Origin: Bacteroidia bacterium
Lineage (GTDB): Bacteria > Bacteroidota > Bacteroidia > Chitinophagales > Saprospiraceae
DNA: 9,446 nucleotides
NCBI GenBank assembly: GCA_030431945.1
Contig: JAUIIF010000135.1
Span: forward strand, 1-9,446
Reading direction: 5' to 3'
How positions within the stretch are numbered: the first letter of the stretch is position 1; each line of letters starts with the position of its first letter. A model generated the notes under the pieces. That model searched no databases and was not told the DNA's origin. It saw only the letters and a program-made list of their open reading frames with translations. The translations under genes were made by a program, and so were the position numbers. This document shows positions 1 to 6,441 of the stretch, one piece after another.

Positions 1-104
1 TCCAGCAGGCTGTGTCCGAATATAAAGGCCCGGGTGGGCGGTACCTGGCTGAAAACACCGGTGCTGAGGACCAGGGAAAAAAGGAGGGCAAACAAAAAGC
101 GCAT
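1..104 (-). CDS. Secreted protein, N-terminal part, possible SGNH-type hydrolase (runs off window)
   Basis: Reading the minus strand from an ATG at 104-102 gives 34 codons, open to the window edge. Residues 1-20 form a classic signal peptide: Met-Arg, a hydrophobic stretch rich in Phe and Leu, then a small-residue region ending GVFSQ. Cleavage near residue 19 or 20 is likely, and no lipobox cysteine is present. The mature part begins VPPTRAFIFGHSLL. A beta strand followed by G-H/N/D-S-L resembles block I of SGNH/GDSL-type hydrolases, where the Ser would be the nucleophile. With so few residues that assignment is tentative. A perfect Bacteroidota-type promoter at 126-155 would give a leader of about 15 nt. 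The gene lies downstream of the serine hydrolase on the same strand, but the repeat region and its own promoter suggest separate transcription. The signal peptide and start are well supported; the function is not. Confidence 0.7.
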   Translation of the reverse strand, partial: MRFLFALLFSLVLSTGVFSQVPPTRAFIFGHSLL

Positions 105-125
105 TAACGAGAATTTCGGGTGGAT

Positions 126-155
126 CAAAACTACGTTTATTCAGGAATTATTCAA
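126..155 (-). promoter_or_regulatory. Bacteroidota-type promoter of the left-edge secreted gene
   Basis: On the minus strand TTG (155-153) is followed after exactly 19 nt by TAGTTTTG (133-126). This matches the Bacteroidota consensus TTG/TTTG at -33 and TAnnTTTG at -7 recognised by their primary sigma factor. Initiation about 7 nt further on, near 119, would leave a leader of about 15 nt before the ATG at 104. The match is seen directly; promoter activity is inferred. Confidence 0.65.
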
Positions 156-222
156 CATCGGGGCGCGGCCGCAGGTGCTTGCAACGAACAGAATAGCCAT
201 TAACTTCGGCTGGGGATCCAAC

Positions 223-294
223 GTGTTCTCCGTGCCTTCTGTGCCTTCCGTGTCTTCCGTGTTTTCTGTGCCTTCCGTGTTTTCTGTGTTCTCC
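223..294. repeat. Degenerate 9-bp tandem repeat array 1 (8 units)
   Basis: Eight contiguous 9-mers on the plus strand fit GTGYYYTCY: for example GTGTTCTCC, GTGCCTTCT, GTGCCTTCC, GTGTCTTCC and GTGTTTTCT. Variation is almost entirely C/T transitions at fixed positions. A degenerate ninth unit (ACGTTTCCC) follows at 295-303. The minus strand, sense for both flanking genes, is purine-rich with GGAGAACAC and GGAAGGCAC units. Reading frames across it give low-complexity peptides (TENTEGTE or HGEHGEHG) that should not be annotated as proteins. Unit length, degeneracy and absence of unique spacers rule out CRISPR. Confidence 0.85.
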
Positions 295-303
295 ACGTTT
301 CCC

Positions 304-377
304 CCGGTACAACTATAACGTAGGGGACAAGCCCCCTCGCTACAATAGACGGACCTCCGGTCCTGGAAAAAAATTCC
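304..377. repeat. Palindromic block between the two 9-bp arrays (possible REP/MITE-like element)
   Basis: This 74-bp block interrupts the arrays and holds three dyads. At 320-343, GTA and GGGG (320-326) can pair with CCCC and TAC (the latter at 341-343), with a small loop and a bulge. At 351-363, GGACC-TCC-GGTCC is a perfect 5-bp hairpin. At 365-377, GGAA and TTCC flank an A-run. No hairpin is followed by a T-run on the relevant strand, so it does not look like an intrinsic terminator for the minus-strand genes. The GGGGACAA core also occurs in the stem-loop at 9350-9381. A dispersed intergenic repeat is plausible but cannot be shown from one copy. Confidence 0.45.
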
Positions 378-431
378 GTGTTCTCCGTGTTCTCCGTGTT
401 TTATGTGCCTTCCGTGTTCTCCATGACCTCC
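378..431. repeat. Degenerate 9-bp tandem repeat array 2 (6 units)
   Basis: Units of the same family as array 1: GTGTTCTCC twice, GTGTTTTAT, GTGCCTTCC, GTGTTCTCC and a decayed ATGACCTCC, with another partial unit to about 437. The array ends about 20 bp beyond the stop codon of the serine hydrolase (457, minus strand), so it lies just downstream of that gene and may be transcribed as its 3' untranslated region. The shared consensus suggests that the two arrays were once one run. Confidence 0.8.
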
Positions 432-456
432 GTGTCCAGCCCAGAGAAACCTGCCC

Positions 457-1605
457 TCAGCCATAAGGCCAGTACCCCTCCCAGTACCACGGCGTGTAGA
501 CATCTCCGATCGTCTCCGCCAGGGCTTCCTTAAAAATCCCCTCCGCATTATCACTGTTGGCAAGTAAAAGGACACCTACCCCCGTCTCCGGAAACATGAT
601 GGTGTAGTGCTGAAACCCTTCGTCGTGCCCTTCCTTAAAAGCACCGGGGCCGTAAGGCGTTTGCAACACCCCCCACCCTAGTCCGTAGCTGAGCTCTATC
701 TGATCATTGTCACTGCTGTTGACTAAGGCTTCCGGTCCGAACTGCTGCTGAGAACGTATCCTGACGGAAGGGGTAAACAACAGCTCCGTTAAGGGACTGC
801 CGGAAGCCGCCAGGCGCAGTACGTGGCCGAAGAATTTAGCGTAATCCGCCGCCGTAGTTTCCAGAGAACCGGCGGCACCGGCCTGCCGGCGCTTTCTGCG
901 CGGCACGAGGGCCTGGCTGGCCGAATGGCCCTCGCAGTAGTGCCCCTCAAAACGCGTTTGCCAGCTGTAGCTGGACATTTCCATGCCCAGCGGAACAAAG
1001 ACCCGCTCCTGCGCCAGGGCTTCCAGCCCCCGCCCCGTCTTCGCAGCTACTGCCAACTGCAGCAGGCGGATTCCTTCGCCGGAATACTGGTAACGGCTGC
1101 CCGGTACGAAATCGATCCGAAGTGGTTGAGACAGGTCTGGCCCGGAGGGCGTCAGGAAACGCCAGTTCTGAAAGCCCGTAGTATGGTTCAGGCACATCCG
1201 GGCGGTGATCATTTGGTAGCGCGGGTCAGTGGCCAGTTCCCGATAGCCGCGCCAGGGTTTGTCATAAGGCAACTCGGGAATGGGTACGGGGAAATATTGC
1301 TGCAGGGGCACGTCGAGATCAATGACTCCATCCACCACGAGGCTGGCGACCAGGTAACCAAAGAGGGCTTTACTCAACGACGCACCGTAAAAAACGTGGG
1401 AGGAACTGAGGGCTTCGCCCGTAGCGGCATTGGCCAGTCCGAAGGCTTGCTGGAGTCCGGGCACCCCGTCGTTGAAAATCGTCAGGTGAAGGCCGGTCAC
1501 CCCAGCCTCCTTGACTAACTTGTCGACCGCCACACCCAGGACTTCCTGTGGGGTGGAGGTACCGTCTATTTTGCGAATCATCATCAGGACGTGGTCTGCC
1601 GACAC
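457..1605 (-). CDS. Serine hydrolase, class C beta-lactamase/esterase fold
   Basis: A 382-residue protein of the beta-lactamase-related serine hydrolase family (AmpC, esterase and D-aminopeptidase relatives). The nucleophile motif SxxK is S76-L-S-K79, placed as usual after the N-terminal strands. LNHTTGF at 139-145 matches the conserved L-x-H-T-x-G turn. Y174-S-G176 stands where YxN is usual, with Gly replacing Asn as in many non-lactamase members. The KTG-box equivalent is the GHDEG segment around H327. No signal peptide or membrane segment is visible, so it is probably cytoplasmic, unlike most relatives. The listed start is GTG; an in-frame ATG eight codons in (1584) is an equally good start. 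The C-terminus is unusually aromatic (WYWEGYWPYG). The substrate is not predictable; ester or peptide hydrolysis is more likely than antibiotic resistance. It diverges from the beta-galactosidase gene. Confidence 0.9.
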   Translation of the reverse strand: MSADHVLMMIRKIDGTSTPQEVLGVAVDKLVKEAGVTGLHLTIFNDGVPGLQQAFGLANAATGEALSSSHVFYGASLSKALFGYLVASLVVDGVIDLDVPLQQYFPVPIPELPYDKPWRGYRELATDPRYQMITARMCLNHTTGFQNWRFLTPSGPDLSQPLRIDFVPGSRYQYSGEGIRLLQLAVAAKTGRGLEALAQERVFVPLGMEMSSYSWQTRFEGHYCEGHSASQALVPRRKRRQAGAAGSLETTAADYAKFFGHVLRLAASGSPLTELLFTPSVRIRSQQQFGPEALVNSSDNDQIELSYGLGWGVLQTPYGPGAFKEGHDEGFQHYTIMFPETGVGVLLLANSDNAEGIFKEALAETIGDVYTPWYWEGYWPYG

Positions 1606-1631
1606 CCTCAGGCCGGCGGTTGTATAAATTG

Positions 1632-1681
1632 CGAACTGTACGAAACTACCGTCCGGGTGGAAGTTACCACAAAACAGTTCG
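1632..1681. repeat. 8-bp inverted repeat flanking the serine hydrolase promoter
   Basis: CGAACTGT at 1632-1639 and ACAGTTCG at 1674-1681 are perfect inverted copies 34 nt apart, bracketing the candidate promoter elements. This could be a pair of operator half-sites. An 8-bp match is only mildly unlikely by chance in a 171-bp region, so confidence is low. Confidence 0.25.
1641..1674 (-). promoter_or_regulatory. Candidate promoter of the serine hydrolase gene
   Basis: On the minus strand TTTTG (1674-1670) and TAGTTTCG (1648-1641) are separated by 21 nt. The pair resembles the Bacteroidota -33/-7 consensus with one mismatch in the -7 box. It would give a leader of about 30 nt to the GTG or 50 nt to the alternative ATG. 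It lies almost exactly between the arms of an 8-bp inverted repeat (1632-1639 and 1674-1681). Confidence 0.4.
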
Positions 1682-1709
1682 TCAAGTCCGGCAGCAACTC
1701 ACCGTAGGA

Positions 1710-1760
1710 GCCTTTAGCCCCGAATAAAGGCAACACTCCGGAAAATTACCGACCTTCCGG
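1710..1760. promoter_or_regulatory. Two inverted repeats upstream of the beta-galactosidase gene
   Basis: GCCTTTA (1710-1716) and TAAAGGC (1725-1731) form a perfect 7-bp dyad with an 8-nt loop. CCGGAA (1738-1743) and TTCCGG (1755-1760) form a 6-bp dyad with an 11-nt spacer, ending 16 nt before the ATG at 1777. They may be regulator sites or a leader hairpin. I could not find a convincing TAnnTTTG box for the plus-strand gene, so its promoter is unassigned. Confidence 0.25.
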
Positions 1761-1776
1761 CCAAAGTCCTGATCAA

Positions 1777-4700
1777 ATGCTAAAGTACCTTTCTCTCCTT
1801 GCTCTTTTATGCTTCGTCGGCACCAGCGGCCGCGCCCAGCAACGCTACGTGCAAAATCCGCAAACTTTCAGCGTCAACCGCCTGCCGGCCCACGCCACCA
1901 TGTACCACTACGCTGATGAAGCCACTGCCAAAAGCGGCGGCGCGCTGGCGGGGCGCACTGACCTGAACGGAACCTGGAGCTTCAAGTGGCACGAACACGG
2001 TACCAACGGGATCCCCGACAACAACCGCCAGGTAGACCTGCGCAGTTTCACCACCATCCAGGTACCGGGAAACTGGGAGATGCAGGGACACGGCATGCGC
2101 ATTTACACCAACTGGGAATATCCTTTTCGCCCGGCCAACCCTCCCTTTGTGCCCGCGACCAACGGCCCGACGGACCACGACCGCAACCCCATGGGCGCCT
2201 ATTTCCGGACCTTCGACATCAACAACTTCCGGGCCGGTGACCGGCAGGTGCTGCACTTCGGTGCCGTCAGCTCCGCCCTGCACGTCTGGCTGAACGGCCA
2301 GTACGTCGGCTACAGCGAAGGCAGCCGCACCCCGGCAGAATTTGACATCACCGACCTGGCGAAAAGCACCGGTAACGAGCTTTACGTGGAAGTCTACCGC
2401 TACAGCTCCGGCTCCTACCTGGAAGACCAGGATCACTGGCGCCTGAGCGGTCTCCACCGCCAGGTTTACGTGCAAAGTACCCCTTTCGAGTACCTGCTGG
2501 ACCTGTTCGCCAAGCCCTCACTGCAAAAAGACATGACTACCGGCCACCTGCGGGTGGAACCTCAGCTGCATTTCCGGGATCCGGACCGTATTAAGGACTG
2601 GACTTTTGAAGTTCAGGTGTACGATCCGGCCGGCCGGGCCCTCCTGCCGGCCCCAAAGTCAATTTCCCTGAACCCCATCGCTGATTTTTACCGCCGCGGC
2701 GCCTACCGGAACCCCTACGGCATTCACGAATTTCACGGACTTACCGTGGACCTGCCCAACGTCAGCCCCTGGACCGCCGAAACGCCGACCCTCTACCGCC
2801 TTACCGCTACGGTAAAAAATGCGGCCGGAGTACCGGTGGACATCACGGGACACAACATCGGCTTTCGCAACCTCAGCTGGGGTAAGGATGGCTTTAAAGT
2901 CAACGGCAAAGAGGTCATCTTTTATGGCGTAAACCGCCACGACCACAGCGCCATTAACGGTAAAGCCGTTACCCGTGCGGAGATCCGGGAAGACCTGCGG
3001 CTCATGAAAGCCTTTAACCTGAATTCCGTTCGTTGCAGCCACTACCCCAACGACCCCTACCTGTACGAACTGGCCGATAGCATCGGCCTCTACGTCATGG
3101 ACGAGACCAACGTGGAAACCCATAAGGCCGGCAGCCAGATCAGCGGTTTGCCGATGTTCGCCACGGCCATGCTGGACCGGGCCATCCGCATGGTGGAAAG
3201 AGACAAAAACCACCCCAGTATCGTGAGCTGGAGCCTCGGTAACGAATCGGGTACCGGCCCTAATCACGCCGCGATGGCAGCCTGGATCAAGCACCGGGAC
3301 GGTTCGCGGTTACTGCACAACGAAGGGGCAGCGGGCGAAAGCTTCAGCAACAAACCGGAGCCGGATGAGCCTTACGTGGACGTCCGTAGCCGCATGTACA
3401 CGCCCAAGGAGCTGATGCGCGGCATCATGGCCATGGACGATGACCGGCCCCTGATCTACTGTGAGTACGCTCACTCGATGGGCAACTCGACGGGGCACCT
3501 TGACACCTTCGCCAACATGTTCCGGACCTACCCCAGCTTTGCCGGCGGCTTTATCTGGGACTGGGTCGACCAGGGGCTGGTAAAAACGGACGAAAAAGGA
3601 CAGCAGTACATGGCCTACGGCGGGGATTACGGCGAAGACATCAACGACAACAACTTCCTGGCCAACGGCCTGGTGTACAGCGACCGGACGCCCCAGCCCG
3701 CGCTCTACGAAGTGAAGCACGCCTTCCAGCCCGTAACGGTGACCCGGCAGGGCGACGGATTCCGCTTCAAATCCTGGCTCACCCATACCAACCTGAACCA
3801 GTACGACCTGGAGGTGCGGGCGGTCTTGCCCAACGGTACGAAAACCATTTGGTCGGGCAGCGCTCCTGCGGTGGGCGCCGGTGCGCAGGTGCAGTGGAAG
3901 TTGCCCGACGGGCTGCTTCCGGCCGGCATCCATTACCTTGAATTTGCCTTCCTGCAGCGGGTACCCGAATTCGGTCGCCCCGCGGGTCACGAGGTCGCCT
4001 TCGATCAAATAAAAATGCCCGACCCGGCCCCGGCAGTTAGCCCTGCCGCGTCCGATATTGTCCGGGGTACCTACCAGGAGACGCCGGCGGCACTGGTACT
4101 TTTCCGGGCCAAAGGAGAGGTCTACGTTGACCCGGCAACCGGCAACGTCACCCGTTATGTTTACGCCGGCCGGGAAGTACTGGAAGCCCCCCTGACGCCA
4201 AATTTCTGGCGTGCGCCGACGGACAATGACAAGCCGGCCGGCCTCGCCCGGAGGTACGCCCCCTGGCGGGATGCCGTTCCGACCCTGACCCAAAAGCAAT
4301 ATTTCGACAATTCCCTCCGGATCACCCGGACTTACCTGGACGGCAAGGTGACCGAAAAGCTGATCATTTACCTGACGGAAACCGGGGAATTGTCTTACCA
4401 CGGAACGTTGGAGAAAACGACGCCGGCCGCTGATGTTCCCGGTGTTTTCCGTTACGGCGTCCAGACCCAGGTCAGCAAGGAGTACCAGACGGCCAGCTGG
4501 TTCGGCCGCGGGCCGATTGAGGCTTACGCCGACCGTTTCCAGGCGGCCCGTTTCGGCCGCTGGACAAGCGCTACGGACCAGCTGACCGAGCCGTACATCA
4601 AACCCGCCGAAAACGGAAACCGGCGGGAGGTTTCCTCCCTGACGCTCACGGGGGCAGACCAGCCCACCCTCACCGTAAACGGCCGGTTTGACTTCAGTCT

Positions 4701-4905
4701 CTGGCCCTACACCCAGTCCACCCTCGAAGCCGCTGAACACACCAATGACCTTACGCCGGCAGCCAACTTCACCCTCAACCTGGACTACGGCCAGGCGGGT
4801 GTAGGCGGTGACAACAGCTGGATGCCCAACGCCGGGCCGTACCGGGAACACCGGCTGGAGCTGGATGCAGCCATCTCCTACGGCTTCACCCTGGGGATGA
4901 AGTAG
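1777..4905 (+). CDS. lacZ: Secreted GH2 beta-galactosidase (LacZ type)
   Basis: A 1042-residue protein that follows E. coli LacZ (about 1023 residues) almost end to end, with a signal peptide added (residues 1-20, cleavage near GRA-QQ). It hydrolyses terminal beta-galactosides, probably in the periplasm. Domain order is a sugar-binding jelly roll (about 60-230), an Ig-like domain (about 235-365), a TIM barrel (about 367-660), then a linker Ig-like domain and a C-terminal beta-sandwich. Active-site residues are all in place: H388 in NRHDH, H422 in RCSHYP, Mg ligands E447 and H449 in NVETH, acid/base E490 in SLGNES, nucleophile E563 in CEYAH, W594 in WDW, N630 in ANGL, and W1015 in GGDNSW. These match LacZ H357, H391, E416, H418, E461, E537, W568, N604 and W999. 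The SGSYLEDQDHW loop (212-221) matches the LacZ segment around D201. It is transcribed alone and ends at a terminator. A galactoside other than lactose is possible, since no lactose permease or SusCD pair is nearby. Confidence 0.96.
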   Translation: MLKYLSLLALLCFVGTSGRAQQRYVQNPQTFSVNRLPAHATMYHYADEATAKSGGALAGRTDLNGTWSFKWHEHGTNGIPDNNRQVDLRSFTTIQVPGNWEMQGHGMRIYTNWEYPFRPANPPFVPATNGPTDHDRNPMGAYFRTFDINNFRAGDRQVLHFGAVSSALHVWLNGQYVGYSEGSRTPAEFDITDLAKSTGNELYVEVYRYSSGSYLEDQDHWRLSGLHRQVYVQSTPFEYLLDLFAKPSLQKDMTTGHLRVEPQLHFRDPDRIKDWTFEVQVYDPAGRALLPAPKSISLNPIADFYRRGAYRNPYGIHEFHGLTVDLPNVSPWTAETPTLYRLTATVKNAAGVPVDITGHNIGFRNLSWGKDGFKVNGKEVIFYGVNRHDHSAINGKAVTRAEIREDLRLMKAFNLNSVRCSHYPNDPYLYELADSIGLYVMDETNVETHKAGSQISGLPMFATAMLDRAIRMVERDKNHPSIVSWSLGNESGTGPNHAAMAAWIKHRDGSRLLHNEGAAGESFSNKPEPDEPYVDVRSRMYTPKELMRGIMAMDDDRPLIYCEYAHSMGNSTGHLDTFANMFRTYPSFAGGFIWDWVDQGLVKTDEKGQQYMAYGGDYGEDINDNNFLANGLVYSDRTPQPALYEVKHAFQPVTVTRQGDGFRFKSWLTHTNLNQYDLEVRAVLPNGTKTIWSGSAPAVGAGAQVQWKLPDGLLPAGIHYLEFAFLQRVPEFGRPAGHEVAFDQIKMPDPAPAVSPAASDIVRGTYQETPAALVLFRAKGEVYVDPATGNVTRYVYAGREVLEAPLTPNFWRAPTDNDKPAGLARRYAPWRDAVPTLTQKQYFDNSLRITRTYLDGKVTEKLIIYLTETGELSYHGTLEKTTPAADVPGVFRYGVQTQVSKEYQTASWFGRGPIEAYADRFQAARFGRWTSATDQLTEPYIKPAENGNRREVSSLTLTGADQPTLTVNGRFDFSLWPYTQSTLEAAEHTNDLTPAANFTLNLDYGQAGVGGDNSWMPNAGPYREHRLELDAAISYGFTLGMK

Positions 4906-4933
4906 GGAGCTGAAAGCGGCCGTTCAAACAGTA

Positions 4934-4985
4934 TGCCCTACTCCGGCGGGGTTTGCCACAGACCCGGCGAAGTAGGGCAGTTTTT
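4934..4985 (+). terminator. Intrinsic terminator after the beta-galactosidase gene
   Basis: TGCCCTACT (4934-4942) pairs perfectly with AGTAGGGCA (4971-4979). Further pairing inside includes GGGT with ACCC around the loop TTGCCACAG. One G (4980) and then five T (4981-4985) follow the stem. It begins 28 nt after the stop codon at 4905. Its presence argues against translating through this stretch as an extension of the next gene. Confidence 0.85.
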
Positions 4986-5123
4986 GTGCGAAAAGCCATG
5001 CGGCGTTTACGGTCAGGCACCGCCTGCCCCAAAATGTGCATCTACCCAACCTGGCGTATTATCACCGATGGGCCATTACCTTTAGAAGATGGGGGTACAC
5101 CCCATCAAGCTACTGCAAGCACT

Positions 5124-5792
5124 ATGTCCACAGACCTCTCTCCACTCGCCATTGCCTTCATCGGAATTACCCTGCTGGCCATTCACCTTTTTGCCCGGGC
5201 GCACCAGCACCCCCGGAAGCTGACGACCCTGCTGCTGGGTTACGCGGCGGTCCAGTACCTGGTAGGCCTCACCGGGTTTTACCAGTACACGGAGGTCTTA
5301 CCGCCCCCGTTTTTGCTGAACATTTTACCGGCCGTCCTGGCCATCTCCTGGCTTTTCTTCAGCGGGGCCGGCCGGGCTTTGCTGGCCGGCTTTGACCGGC
5401 GGCGTATTACCCTGCTGCACGTCGTTCGGGTCCCCGTGGAGTTGGTGCTTTACGGCTTGTTTCTGGCCGAGCAGCTTCCCCGGATCATGACGTTTGAAGG
5501 TAATAATTTCGACATTATGATCGGCCTGACGGCCCCGGCCATCTGGTACTTTGGCTACGGCAAGGGCTGGGTAACGCCGGGTCTGATCAGGATTTGGCAC
5601 TATGTAGGCCTGCTGTTGCTGCTCAACATCGTAGTAACGGCCATCCTGGCCGCGCCCACCCCCTTTCAGCAAATAGCCTTTGCCCAACCAAATGTGGCCG
5701 TACTCCGTGCGCCCTTTAACTTATTGCCGGCGGTGGTGGTGCCGTTGGTGGTGGTGGGGCATTTGGTTGGGCTGGGGACGGATAAGAAATAG
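5124..5792 (+). CDS. Conserved hypothetical multi-pass membrane protein
   Basis: A 222-residue, very hydrophobic protein with about seven predicted helices, roughly at residues 5-24, 33-53, 62-82, 97-118, 128-147, 156-177 and 196-217. I cannot name its family with certainty, but proteins of this pattern recur in Bacteroidota. The apparent signature segments are TFEGNNFDI (123-131), near the start of helix 5, and PFQQIAFAQPNVAV (180-193), between helices 6 and 7. No enzyme motif, heme ligand pattern or transporter signature is recognisable. The reading frame is open upstream to an ATG at 4953. That start lies inside the terminator and yields an Arg/Pro-rich, non-membrane segment, so the ATG at 5124 (MSTDLSP) is preferred. 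A weak TAnnTTT-like box (TACCTTTA, 5077-5084) lies 40 nt upstream but lacks a clear -33 element. It sits 174 bp before ccmE on the same strand; a link to cytochrome maturation is not shown. Confidence 0.75.
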   Translation: MSTDLSPLAIAFIGITLLAIHLFARAHQHPRKLTTLLLGYAAVQYLVGLTGFYQYTEVLPPPFLLNILPAVLAISWLFFSGAGRALLAGFDRRRITLLHVVRVPVELVLYGLFLAEQLPRIMTFEGNNFDIMIGLTAPAIWYFGYGKGWVTPGLIRIWHYVGLLLLLNIVVTAILAAPTPFQQIAFAQPNVAVLRAPFNLLPAVVVPLVVVGHLVGLGTDKK

Positions 5793-5966
5793 GCCCCTGG
5801 TTCCCTGCAAAACCTTTACCCTGCCCTGACCATCTGCCGGCGGCACCAGCGTACCTTCGCGTCACCTACTACGGTGAGCGCGCAGGCGGGGTGGTAAACT
5901 ACCCTGGTTTGCACCTGCGTCCGCGCCCGATCCTGCCGTAGAAAGAAGTGAAAAAGCCGCCGTGTT

Positions 5967-6362
5967 ATGAAGAAAACGTATTTAATTGCCCTCGTCATGA
6001 TCATCGTTGCCGTCACCCTCGTGCTAAGTGCCGGCGGAGAGGTAGCCCCCTACGCCAACTTCGAAAAGGCGGCGGAAACTGGCGCCTCGGTCAAGCTGGT
6101 CGGCACCCTCGTGAAGGATAAGCCGATGGTCTTCGAGCCGCTGAAAGACCCCAATAAGTTCAGCTTTTTCCTGGAAGATCAGGAAGGTAACGAGCGGGAA
6201 GTGGTATTGCTGAAGGGCAAGCCGCAGGACTTTGAGATGTCCGAATCCATCGTCCTGACCGGCCGGATGGAAGGCGAAACCTTCATCGCCAAGGACATTC
6301 AACTGAAGTGCCCGAGCAAGTATAAGGACGAAGAATCGATGATCAAGGGATTGACGGAGTAG
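5967..6362 (+). CDS. ccmE: Cytochrome c maturation heme chaperone CcmE, CxxxY type
   Basis: A 131-residue CcmE: one N-terminal membrane anchor (about 4-22), then a periplasmic OB-fold beta-barrel (about 38-115). The features GTLVKDKP, KFSFFLEDQEGNEREVVL and SIVLTGRMEGETFIAKDIQLKCPSKY follow the family layout. CcmE binds heme covalently and carries it to the heme lyase CcmF. In the classical protein the ligand is His in HxxxY (E. coli H130). Here the site reads C115-P-S-K-Y119, so the His is replaced by Cys while the Tyr is kept. CxxxY CcmE proteins are known from archaea and some sulfate reducers, in Ccm systems with reduced component sets. The flexible C-terminal tail is short, making the protein smaller than E. 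coli CcmE (about 159 residues). ccmF follows after 120 bp. No good promoter was found; TACCTTCG at 5852-5859 is only a weak candidate. Confidence 0.92.
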   Translation: MKKTYLIALVMIIVAVTLVLSAGGEVAPYANFEKAAETGASVKLVGTLVKDKPMVFEPLKDPNKFSFFLEDQEGNEREVVLLKGKPQDFEMSESIVLTGRMEGETFIAKDIQLKCPSKYKDEESMIKGLTE

Positions 6363-6365
6363 CGG

Positions 6366-6441
6366 GTTGGTCTCAGGGGCGGTTCGCCGCCCTGCGGAAG
6401 ACCGGAAGATCAATAGCCCCCCCACAGCCCCCCAGACCAAC
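6366..6441 (+). promoter_or_regulatory. Structured spacer between ccmE and ccmF with alternative pairings
   Basis: A GC-rich hairpin lies at 6374-6394: GGGCGG, a TTCG loop, CCGCCC, then CAG/CTG with one bulged G. Immediately before it, GTTGGTCT (6366-6373) can pair perfectly with AGACCAAC (6434-6441). Its GGTCT part can instead pair with AGACC at 6399-6403, extended by two G-U pairs. The two outer pairings exclude each other. There is no T-run, so it is not a simple terminator; it could tune ccmF expression or protect the 3' end of the ccmE transcript. Only the complementarity is observed. Confidence 0.4.

Noticed and set aside
351..377. GGACC-TCC-GGTCC hairpin beside an A/T run as an intrinsic terminator
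   Set aside because: Read on the minus strand the T-run comes before the hairpin, and on the plus strand an A-run follows it, so neither orientation fits.
223..431. CRISPR array
   Set aside because: Units are 9 bp, contiguous and degenerate, with no unique spacers of uniform size and no cas genes nearby.
141..575. Frames across the 9-bp arrays giving TENTE- and HGEHGE-type peptides
   Set aside because: Both follow mechanically from the 9-bp repeat read in different frames, and one overlaps the end of the serine hydrolase gene.
3310..4851. A 513-codon open frame on the minus strand inside the beta-galactosidase gene
   Set aside because: It is antisense to a gene with intact catalytic residues, shows no recognisable domain, and is the kind of long shadow frame produced by GC-rich codon use.
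4953..5123. N-terminal extension of the membrane protein from an ATG at 4953
   Set aside because: The start lies inside the terminator hairpin, and the extension is Arg/Pro-rich and unlike the membrane protein that follows. The ATG at 5124 begins a normal helix.
5793..5966. A small gene or clear promoter before ccmE
   Set aside because: Only short hairpins and a weak TACCTTCG box were seen, with no convincing start codon, coding pattern or -33 element.
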